Below, one piece after another: positions 24,993-32,634 of a stretch of DNA of 64,000 nt. Numbering within the stretch: the stretch's first letter is position 1; each line of letters starts with the position of its first letter. Origin of the DNA: Pseudomonadales bacterium (GTDB lineage: Bacteria > Pseudomonadota > Gammaproteobacteria > Pseudomonadales > Azotimanducaceae); assembly GCA_041395945.1 (NCBI GenBank), contig JAWKZN010000003.1:124001-188000 (forward strand), written 5' to 3'. The position numbers were made by a program, and so were the translations under genes. A model generated the notes under the pieces. It saw only the letters and a list, made by a program, of their open reading frames with translations. It did no database searches and had not been told where the DNA came from.

Positions 24993-26672
24993 GTGGCCCA
25001 ATACGTCTACACCATGCAGGGTGTTTCCAAGATCGTCCCGCCGAAGCGGGTGATTCTCGAGAACATCTCCCTTTCCTTTTTCCCCGGCGCCAAGATCGGC
25101 GTGCTGGGGCTCAACGGGTCGGGAAAGTCCAGTCTGCTGCGGATCATGGCCGGGGTGGATACCGAATTCGAAGGCGAGGCCCGCCCTCAGAAAGGCATCC
25201 GGGTCGGCTATCTGGCCCAGGAGCCCCAGCTGGACGAGACGCTGACCGTGCGGGGCAATGTCGAGCTGGGTGTCAGCGACACCATGGATCTGCTCAACGA
25301 GTACAACGCCATCGCCGAGAAATTCGCCGAGCCGATGGAAGAGGAGGAGATGAACGCCCTGCTCGAGCGGCAGGGGGATCTGCAGACAAAAATCGACGGC
25401 GTGAACGGCTGGGAGATCGACAGGACCCTGGAGATCGCCGCCGACGCGCTGCGGCTGCCGCCCTGGGAAGCGGAAGTCAGCAAGCTCTCCGGCGGGGAGA
25501 AACGCCGGGTGGCTCTGTGTCAGCTGCTACTGTCGAACCCGGACATGCTGCTGCTGGACGAGCCCACCAACCACCTGGACGCGGAATCCGTCGCCTGGCT
25601 GGAGCGCTTCCTGGCGGAGTATCCGGGCACCGTGGTGGCGGTCACCCACGACCGTTACTTTCTGGATAACGTGGCCGGCTGGATTCTGGAGCTCGACCGC
25701 GGCCGCGGCATTCCCTTCGAAGGCAATTACAGTGCCTGGCTGGAATCCAAGGAAAAGCGGCTCGAGCACGAGCAGTCCTCGGAGAAAGCCCGACAGCGGG
25801 CGATCAAGTCTGAACTCGAGTGGGTGCGCTCGAATCCGAAAGCGCGTCAGGCCAAGAGCAAGTCGCGCATGCAGCGCTTCGAGGAACTGATGTCGAAAGA
25901 GACCCAGTCCCGCAACGAGACCGCCGAACTGTACATCCCGCCCGGTGAGCGCCTGGGTGAAAAGGTGATCGATGCCAATCATGTCAGCAAAGGCTTTGGC
26001 GACCGGCTGCTGATCGACGACATGACCTGCAGCCTGCCCCAGGGAGCCATCGTGGGCATCATCGGCGGCAACGGCGCGGGCAAATCGACCTTCTTTCGCA
26101 TGGTCACCGGTCAGGAAAAACCGGACAGCGGCAGCATCGATCTCGGAGAAACCGTGGATCTGGCCTACGTTGACCAGAGCCGCGACTCGCTGGACGGCTC
26201 GAAAACCGTCTGGGAAGAGATCTCGGATGGCCAGGACATCATCCGCATCGGCAAATACGAGATCGCCTCCCGGGGCTATGTCTCCCGCTTCAACTTCAAA
26301 GGCGCCGACCAGCAGAAGCGGGTGGGCGACCTGTCCGGTGGCGAGCGCAACCGGGTGCATCTGGCCAAACTGCTGCGGCGCGGGGCCAACGTTCTGCTGC
26401 TGGACGAACCCACCAATGATCTCGACGTGGAAACCCTCCGGGCGCTGGAAGAAGCGCTGCTGAACTTCCCGGGCACAGTGCTGGTGATCTCCCACGACCG
26501 CTGGTTCCTGGATCGGATCGCCACCCACATTCTCGCCTTCGAAGGGGATTCTCATGTGGAGTGGTTCGCCGGTAACTTCAGTGACTACGAGGCGGATCAC
26601 AGGAAGCGTCTGGCCGAATCCGGCGGCGACTCGACCCCGCACCGGATGAGATACAAGCCGCTGGTGCGCTGA
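24993..26672 (+). CDS. ettA: Energy-dependent translational throttle protein EttA (ABC-F)
   Basis: A 559-residue soluble ABC-F protein starting at GTG. ABC1 has Walker A GLNGSGKSS near residue 39, signature LSGGEKRRVAL and LLLDEPTNHLDAES. A charged linker (residues about 240-320, with SSEKARQRAIKSELEWVRSN) enters the ribosome E site. ABC2 has Walker A GGNGAGKST near 358, LSGGERNRVHL and LLLDEPTNDLDVET. EttA gates entry of the 70S ribosome into elongation according to ATP/ADP. There are no TM segments. It is transcribed alone, divergent from glyA. Confidence 0.95.
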   Translation: MAQYVYTMQGVSKIVPPKRVILENISLSFFPGAKIGVLGLNGSGKSSLLRIMAGVDTEFEGEARPQKGIRVGYLAQEPQLDETLTVRGNVELGVSDTMDLLNEYNAIAEKFAEPMEEEEMNALLERQGDLQTKIDGVNGWEIDRTLEIAADALRLPPWEAEVSKLSGGEKRRVALCQLLLSNPDMLLLDEPTNHLDAESVAWLERFLAEYPGTVVAVTHDRYFLDNVAGWILELDRGRGIPFEGNYSAWLESKEKRLEHEQSSEKARQRAIKSELEWVRSNPKARQAKSKSRMQRFEELMSKETQSRNETAELYIPPGERLGEKVIDANHVSKGFGDRLLIDDMTCSLPQGAIVGIIGGNGAGKSTFFRMVTGQEKPDSGSIDLGETVDLAYVDQSRDSLDGSKTVWEEISDGQDIIRIGKYEIASRGYVSRFNFKGADQQKRVGDLSGGERNRVHLAKLLRRGANVLLLDEPTNDLDVETLRALEEALLNFPGTVLVISHDRWFLDRIATHILAFEGDSHVEWFAGNFSDYEADHRKRLAESGGDSTPHRMRYKPLVR

Positions 26673-26742
26673 AGCTCATCGCCAGGATGGGCGCACGCGC
26701 CCCTGCTAAGATGCGGGCACGCGCCGGCGGATTGCTCCTCGA

Positions 26743-27510
26743 ATGCCGATCATCAAGGCCAGTCATCTGGTCAAACGCTATCCACTGCCCGACAAGCCTC
26801 GCGCAACGTTCGCTGCCGTGGATGATGTCTCGCTGGAGATAGAAGCCGGCGAGATCTACGGCATTCTCGGGCCGAATGGCGCCGGCAAGACCACCACGCT
26901 CGAGATGCTCGAAGGCCTCTGTGATATCGACGAAGGACAGGCCGAGGTGGCGGGCATCGATGTACGTCGCGACCCTTATGGGGTGAAGGCCGTGATCGGC
27001 GTGCAGCTGCAGGCAAACGAGTACTTCGACCACCTCTCGCTCATCGACCTGCTCAACCTGTTCGCCGGCCTCTACCGGCCGCGCCGAAGCAACCCGACCG
27101 AACTGCTCGGTCTCGTGAACCTGAAAGACAAGGCGAAGGCGCAACCGGCAAGCCTCTCGGGCGGTCAACTGCAGCGTTTCTCGATTGCCTGCGCGCTGGT
27201 CAACGAACCCCGGGTGCTGTTTCTCGACGAGCCGACGACGGGCCTCGATCCCCAGGCGAAAAGGAATCTCTGGGATCTGGTGCGGCGGCTGAACGGGGAA
27301 GGCACCACCATCGTCCTGACGACACACAACATGGAGGAGGCGGAAACCCTCTGCCGGCGTATCGCGATCATGGACCACGGGCGCATCGTCGCCGAGGATA
27401 CGCCGCAGCAGCTGATTCTCACCCACGCAGCGGAGCCGCCAACGGCCCCTCTGCACGGCAACATCGAGGACGTCTTTCTCGCCCTCACCGGTCATGGGCT
27501 GCGGGATTGA
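26743..27510 (+). CDS. ABC-2 exporter ATP-binding protein
   Basis: A 255-residue ABC ATPase. Walker A is GPNGAGKTTTLEML, signature LSGGQLQRFSIACAL (Q instead of G after LSGG is common), Walker B VLFLDEPTTGLDPQAK, and the switch His is in VLTTHNME. The C-terminal part (AAEPPTAPLHGNIEDVFLAL) resembles CcmA/DrrA-type exporters. It ends by overlapping the permease start by 4 bases (TTGA), so the two form one transporter. The substrate cannot be told. Confidence 0.92.
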   Translation: MPIIKASHLVKRYPLPDKPRATFAAVDDVSLEIEAGEIYGILGPNGAGKTTTLEMLEGLCDIDEGQAEVAGIDVRRDPYGVKAVIGVQLQANEYFDHLSLIDLLNLFAGLYRPRRSNPTELLGLVNLKDKAKAQPASLSGGQLQRFSIACALVNEPRVLFLDEPTTGLDPQAKRNLWDLVRRLNGEGTTIVLTTHNMEEAETLCRRIAIMDHGRIVAEDTPQQLILTHAAEPPTAPLHGNIEDVFLALTGHGLRD

Positions 27511-28604
27511 AGACCTCAGGCCCCGTACTCCACCTTGCCATCGCCTTTCTGCGCATGTTCATGAAAGACCGCCAGGCGATCTTCATCGGGCTGCTGTTTC
27601 CCATCATCTTTCTGTCGGCACTCGGCTTTCTGCGCGACCGTCCGCCCGAGGGCATCGAGATCGGCATCGTCAATCACGCCAGCAGCGCAACTGCCGCCTC
27701 GCTGCAGAGCATCCTCGAGGACAATTCCCTGTTCCGGGTGTCGGTGGATTCCGAAGCGGTCCTGCGCAGCAGACTCGAAGCAGGTGAGTCCACCCTGGTG
27801 CTGATCATCCCGGAGTCGTTCAATGACACCGCCAGCGCAACCGAACTTCTGGTGCTGGTGGATGCGGCACAGGCGCGCCTGCTCGATCTGATTCTGCCGA
27901 CCCTGCGCCAGGCGCTGCTCGATGTGGAACACCAGCTGCGCGGCACCGAGCCGATGTTTTCGCTGCGCATCGAAGACGTGCAGGCGCGTACCCAGCGCTA
28001 TATCGACTTTCTGCTGCCCGGTATTCTCGCTTTCACACTGATGCAGATCAGCATCGCCGGCAGTGGCTTCAATCTGGTCGAATACCGGCGCAAAGGCATT
28101 CTCAAACGCCTCTTCGTCACCCCGATCCGGCCCGCGGAGTTCATCGCCTCCCTGTGCATCGCACGTCTGGTCTGGTGTCTGGTGCAGCTGACCATGCTGC
28201 TGCTGTTCGCCACCTGGGCGCTGGAGGTGCAGATTCTCGGCAGCTATGCCGCGCTTTACCTGGTGATCGTGCTGGGCACAGTGATTTTTCTGTGTCTGGG
28301 TTTCTGTGTCGGCAGTGTGGCGAAGACCCAGCAGGCCGTGGGCGCGGTGGGCAACCTGGTGATCTTTCCCCAGCTTTTTCTGTCGGGCGTGTTCTTCCCG
28401 ATCGAAGCGATGCCCGGCCTCATCCAGCCCTTCGCCAGGCTGCTCCCCTTGAGCTACGTGTCGACCAGCCTGCGGGAGATCGCCAGCAACGGTCTGGCGC
28501 TGGGGGACATTCTGCCCAGCCTTCTCGGAGTGCTGATCTGGATTGCCGTGAGCTTCCTGCTGGCCACCTGGCTGTTTGACTGGAAGAAAGTGGTCACCAC
28601 TTAA
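27507..28604 (+). CDS. ABC-2 type permease
   Basis: A 365-residue permease starting at a TTG overlapping the ATPase stop. It has an N-terminal TM segment (AIFIGLLFPIIFLSALGF), an extracytoplasmic domain of about 140 residues, and five or six TM helices at the C-terminus, with FNLVEYRRKGILKRLFVTPI as the conserved cytoplasmic ABC-2 motif and QLFLSGVFFPIEAMP before the last helices. It forms a homodimer or pairs with an unseen partner. There is no adaptor gene, in contrast to the RbbA-type system at 7.5-12.4 kb. Confidence 0.92.
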   Translation: MKTSGPVLHLAIAFLRMFMKDRQAIFIGLLFPIIFLSALGFLRDRPPEGIEIGIVNHASSATAASLQSILEDNSLFRVSVDSEAVLRSRLEAGESTLVLIIPESFNDTASATELLVLVDAAQARLLDLILPTLRQALLDVEHQLRGTEPMFSLRIEDVQARTQRYIDFLLPGILAFTLMQISIAGSGFNLVEYRRKGILKRLFVTPIRPAEFIASLCIARLVWCLVQLTMLLLFATWALEVQILGSYAALYLVIVLGTVIFLCLGFCVGSVAKTQQAVGAVGNLVIFPQLFLSGVFFPIEAMPGLIQPFARLLPLSYVSTSLREIASNGLALGDILPSLLGVLIWIAVSFLLATWLFDWKKVVTT

Positions 28605-28612
28605 CAACACCT

Positions 28613-28837
28613 ATGCAGTCCACCGACAGTCTCCGCCTGGGGGCCGGCTTCATGTGCCTGGCCATGTTCATGGCTGCCTGTGTGGATGTGGCGGTGAGCG
28701 GTGTGCTGCTGATGCTGGGCCCCGGGGCGCCGCTGGCCGCCTATCTGCTGTTCGGTGAAGTGCCCAACAACGCCGCCCTGGTCGGAGGTAGTGCAATTCT
28801 GGCGGGTGGCTATATTGCGCTGCGGGCGCGAGGGTGA
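28613..28837 (+). pseudogene. Internally deleted DMT/EamA transporter remnant
   Basis: A 74-residue frame 9 bp after the ABC permease. The first 28 residues (LRLGAGFMCLAMFMAACVD) look like the first TM helix of an EamA/DMT transporter. The rest (APLAAYLLFGEVPNNAALVG, SAILAGGYIALRARG) matches the last two helices of the same family (P-x-x-A-x-LLFGE-P). About 200 residues between are missing, and the junction is in frame. It is best read as a deletion remnant; an expressed small protein is possible. Confidence 0.55.
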
Positions 28838-28872
28838 GGGCCGCAAGCGCGCTCCTCCTGCTGCGGTTCCGA

Positions 28873-31185
28873 TCATCTGGCGGTCGCGGCGGCCGATCCA
28901 GAGCCAGCTTCTGCCGGTGTCGGTACCTGGGCCGACACCGAGGTCGCCGCGGTCTCGAGATAGTCCGCGAAGGCTTCGATCACACCTGCGGTAGAGGCGA
29001 TCTGGGCATCCACCTCGCTGTACTGCTTTGCCTCGATCGCCTCCCGCATGCGCGGCAGGGTCTTCACCCCGTAGCCGGTATAGAAGCCCGGTGCATAGAT
29101 CTGGTGACGGTACCACTCTCTGCCAGGAAGGCCTTCAGGAGAAGTAAGCGCTCGCTCACTCCGCATCAGTCGACGGTCGAGATCCGCAGAGGGCGCGGCA
29201 CCCGCCAGGCGCGCGTCCAGCGCCCTGGCCGCCTCGGTGAGTCGCGCTGTCGCATTGCGCATCGGCGCGAAATTGAAATGGGGCACGCCGGCCAGTTCGG
29301 TCGGCGGTCCCAGTGTCTTTGACGGATCGAGTGCGAGCCGGTAGGCATCGTCGTTCAGCAGGCCGTTGATCCGCTCGGCTTTGGCACGTTCGTCATCTGC
29401 CAGCTTTTCGATCTCGGTCAGGTAGTGCGCCACATTGTCCGCGAAGCCGCTGAAACGGAAAGGCAGCAGGTCGGCGTTGGCCAGACGCAGGGTGGCGGTA
29501 CCGGCAACATCCGCAAGCGCCACGCCGTAGCGGAAGCCCGGGTCCACGAAGGTGGAGAAGTGCTCGAAGGTGTCGTAGAGGGTGTGATAGCTGCCATCGT
29601 CTCCCTCTCCCCCGAAGCCAAGGTTGGCCGACGCGATACCCGCATGCTGCAGGAAGGGGGTGTAGTCGGACCCTGAGCCCAGCGGGCTGATCCGCAGATC
29701 GGCCCGGGCGGTGAGCTCTTCGCGCCGCTCGGGGGTGCCGTCCACCCGGATTTTCGCCCGCAGTCGCTCGGCCACCGTCGCTCCGGTCTGGGGATCGGTG
29801 ACGGCGCCGATGACTTCATTGAAGAAAGGTTCCAGAGTGTGGCTGCCGCCAACGCCGATGAAGCCGCGGCTGTTGCCGTCGGTGTTGATGTAGACGGCGG
29901 CCTTGTCGATGAGGGTCTGGCGATGTTTTTCGACCCACTCGGTGGAACCGATCAGCCCCGGCTCCTCTGCATCCCAGGCGGCATAGACAATGGTGCGTTT
30001 CGGCCCCCGGCCGGCGCGGGCCAGCGCGCCCACGGCCCGGGCTTCGTCCAGCAGTGCGACCATGCCGGAGATGGGGTCCGCCGCTCCATGGTTCCAGCCG
30101 TCGTGGTGATTGCCGCGCAGGATCCATTCGTCCGGCCGGTCGCTGCCGGGCAGCCGCGCGATCACATTCTCGATATTGATGCGCTGCCAGTCGAAGGCCA
30201 GGGCGAGACGCACCCGGGCCGGTCCCGGGCCGATGTGATAGGTGTGGGGCAGACCGCCCTGCCATTCCCGGGGAACCGCCGCGCCGCCGAGGGCGGCCAG
30301 TAAAGGCTCGGCGTCCCGATAGGAGATCGGTAACACGGGCACCGCGGTGATGGTGGGCGCATCCTTGATGGCGAGTCGGCGGGCACCCTTGATGGCCGGT
30401 TTGCCCGGGGTGAGCACATCGCCGGGATAGGTCGGCATATCCATCACGCTGCCGCGCTGCACGCCACTGTCATTCTTGAAGGGACCGTCCGGATAGACGT
30501 CGCCGGCACCGTAGCCATCGTCGGCCGGGTCGGAGTAGATGAGCGCGCCAATCGCGCCCTTCTCCGCGGCCAGCTTGGGTTTGATGCCGCGCCAGGACTT
30601 ACCGTACCTGGCGATCACGATTTTACCCGCCACTGACACCCCATAGCGTTCGAGCAGTTCGTAGTCTTCCGGGATGCCGTAGTTCACAAACACCAGTTCG
30701 GCGGTGACATCACCGTCCGTGGAAAAGGCGTTGTAGGGCGGCAGCACTTCGGCGCGCTGGGCGCTGCTGTCGTCGCCTTCGACGATGTCTTCGATCAGGC
30801 CAGCGACGAACGGGGTCGGTTCGAGCATCTCCAGATGCCGCGACTTCGGCACCGGCAACAGGATGTCGAAGGTTTCGACTTCGACCTGATAGCCCCACTC
30901 CCGGAACAGATCAGCCATGAGCTGAACGTTGCGGCGACCCTGTTCCGAACCGGCATGGTGGGGTCGGGCGCTGAGAGTGCGCGCCCAGTTCATCTGATCT
31001 TCCGCGCTGAGGCTGGCGCGGAAATCCGCTTCGAGCTGCAGTTGCGTATCGGCAGACTGGAAACCGAGGAGTGATTGCGCAGTGAACGCCCACCCGGAAT
31101 AAAACACACAGGTGACCAGTGCCGCCCCCCGGATCATCCACCTGGCTGACTGCCGTATCACCTCGTCGTTCACCGTCACACCCAT
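28873..31185 (-). CDS. M28-family metallopeptidase, glutamate carboxypeptidase II (PSMA)-like
   Basis: A 770-residue exported enzyme with a good ribosome site (AGGAGAG). A signal or anchor is at residues 16-38, followed by a PA (protease-associated) domain (about 140-300). The M28 domain has HHDGWNHGAAD (His360 or 361, Asp370), WDAEEPGLIGSTEW (Glu407/Glu408), INTDGNSRG (Asp436) and YHTLYDTFEHF (His534), which match the two-zinc ligands and catalytic Glu of glutamate carboxypeptidase II. A C-terminal helical dimerisation domain completes the family architecture. It probably releases C-terminal Glu/Asp or acts as an exopeptidase in the periplasm. It lies after radA on the same strand. Confidence 0.92.
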   Translation of the reverse strand: MGVTVNDEVIRQSARWMIRGAALVTCVFYSGWAFTAQSLLGFQSADTQLQLEADFRASLSAEDQMNWARTLSARPHHAGSEQGRRNVQLMADLFREWGYQVEVETFDILLPVPKSRHLEMLEPTPFVAGLIEDIVEGDDSSAQRAEVLPPYNAFSTDGDVTAELVFVNYGIPEDYELLERYGVSVAGKIVIARYGKSWRGIKPKLAAEKGAIGALIYSDPADDGYGAGDVYPDGPFKNDSGVQRGSVMDMPTYPGDVLTPGKPAIKGARRLAIKDAPTITAVPVLPISYRDAEPLLAALGGAAVPREWQGGLPHTYHIGPGPARVRLALAFDWQRINIENVIARLPGSDRPDEWILRGNHHDGWNHGAADPISGMVALLDEARAVGALARAGRGPKRTIVYAAWDAEEPGLIGSTEWVEKHRQTLIDKAAVYINTDGNSRGFIGVGGSHTLEPFFNEVIGAVTDPQTGATVAERLRAKIRVDGTPERREELTARADLRISPLGSGSDYTPFLQHAGIASANLGFGGEGDDGSYHTLYDTFEHFSTFVDPGFRYGVALADVAGTATLRLANADLLPFRFSGFADNVAHYLTEIEKLADDERAKAERINGLLNDDAYRLALDPSKTLGPPTELAGVPHFNFAPMRNATARLTEAARALDARLAGAAPSADLDRRLMRSERALTSPEGLPGREWYRHQIYAPGFYTGYGVKTLPRMREAIEAKQYSEVDAQIASTAGVIEAFADYLETAATSVSAQVPTPAEAGSGSAAATAR

Positions 31186-31256
31186 TTTTCTCTCCTGAAG
31201 TCCGCATTCATTTTTTTTGAGATCTGCCCGGGTGACGGCGCGGCGAAGCTGGACTC

Positions 31257-32621
31257 CTACAACGTCTCCAGCACCTCGAGCGCTGCGGCCAGGCTCTTCA
31301 CCCCGTGTACTTTCATGCCGTCCAGTACCTGCCGTGGCCGATTGGCATAGGGCAGGATGGCGGTCTTGAAACCGTGTTTCTTCGCTTCGCGCAGACGCTG
31401 TTCGCCATTGGCTACCGGCCGTACTTCACCGGTGAGACCGAGCTCGCCGAATACGATGAGATCCCTCGGCAGCGCCCGATTGCGGAACGACGACAACACC
31501 GCGAGCAGCAGCGCGAGGTCCGCGCCGGTTTCGCTGATGCGCACCCCGCCTACCACGTTGGCGAACACATCCTGATCCGACAGGGTCACACCACAGTGTC
31601 GGTGCAGCACGGCCAGATGCATGGCCAGCCGCTGCTGATCGAGCCCCACCGCCACCCGCTTCGGGTGACCACCCTGTACTTCGTCCACCAGCGCCTGCAG
31701 TTCCACCAGCAGCGGCCGGGTCCCTTCCCAGGTCACGGTGACCAGACTGCCGGGCGCGTTGATCTCACCCCGCTGCAGAAAAATGGCGGAAGGGTTTGCG
31801 ACCTCCTTCATGCCGGTATCGGTCATTGCAAACACGCCGAGTTCGTTCACCGCACCAAACCGGTTCTTCTGACCACGCAAGGTCCGATAACGGCTGCCGG
31901 CGGGCGCATCGAGCATGACAAAACAGTCGATCATGTGTTCGAGCACCTTCGGACCGGCCAGCCCGCCTTCCTTGGTGACATGACCGACAAGGATGAACAC
32001 GGTGCCGGTCTGTTTGGCGAGGCGGGTGAAAAATGCTGCGGTTTCGCGCACCTGGGTGACGCTGCCTGGCATGCTCTCCACAGATTCGAGCGCCATCACC
32101 TGGATCGAATCCAGAATCACAATCCGGGGACGTTGCGTTTCAACCAGGGAGGCAATGGCCGACGCGCGGGTTTCCGCCGCCACCTGCAGACGATCGAGGG
32201 GCAATCCGAGACGCCGTGCGCGCATTGCAAGCTGCTGCAGAGACTCTTCGCCGCTGACATAGAGCGTTTCATACTGTGCGGCCAGCGCACAGCAGACCTG
32301 CAGCAGCAGCGTGGACTTGCCCGCACCCGGTTCGCCGCCCATCAGCACCACCGAGCCTGGTACGAGCCCGCCACCGAGTACCCGATCCAGTTCATCGAAA
32401 CCGGTGGCGATCCGCGGCACATCCTCCGCCGCGACATCTTCGAGCCGCCGCACATCGGCCTGCACACCGCCGTATCCCACGGTCGCTTCGGCAATCGGCC
32501 CGACAGAAAGGCGGGTGAGCGTGTTCCAGGCCTCGCAGGTACCGCATTGGCCCTGCCACTGCCGGTGCTCGGCACCGCAGTCGCCGCAGACGTAGGCTGT
32601 CCTGTTTTTCGCTTTCGCCAA
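31257..32621 (-). CDS. radA: DNA repair protein RadA (Sms)
   Basis: A 454-residue RadA with TTG start. The N-terminal C4 zinc finger is CGDCGAEHRQWQGQCGTC, Walker A is GGEPGAGKST, the RadA-specific KNRFG motif appears in RGQKNRFGAVNELGVF, and the C-terminal Lon-protease-like domain ends in FGELGLTGEVRPVANGEQRL. It is a DnaB-like helicase that helps branch migration in recombination. It lies 14 bp after dnaB on the same strand. Confidence 0.96.
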   Translation of the reverse strand: MAKAKNRTAYVCGDCGAEHRQWQGQCGTCEAWNTLTRLSVGPIAEATVGYGGVQADVRRLEDVAAEDVPRIATGFDELDRVLGGGLVPGSVVLMGGEPGAGKSTLLLQVCCALAAQYETLYVSGEESLQQLAMRARRLGLPLDRLQVAAETRASAIASLVETQRPRIVILDSIQVMALESVESMPGSVTQVRETAAFFTRLAKQTGTVFILVGHVTKEGGLAGPKVLEHMIDCFVMLDAPAGSRYRTLRGQKNRFGAVNELGVFAMTDTGMKEVANPSAIFLQRGEINAPGSLVTVTWEGTRPLLVELQALVDEVQGGHPKRVAVGLDQQRLAMHLAVLHRHCGVTLSDQDVFANVVGGVRISETGADLALLLAVLSSFRNRALPRDLIVFGELGLTGEVRPVANGEQRLREAKKHGFKTAILPYANRPRQVLDGMKVHGVKSLAAALEVLETL

Positions 32622-32634
32622 GTTACCGCCGCTG

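Noticed and set aside
24213..25001. 262-codon frame in the glyA-ettA gap
   Set aside because: It runs through hairpin and tandem repeats, is Arg/Pro/Gly-rich and has no family similarity or start signals.
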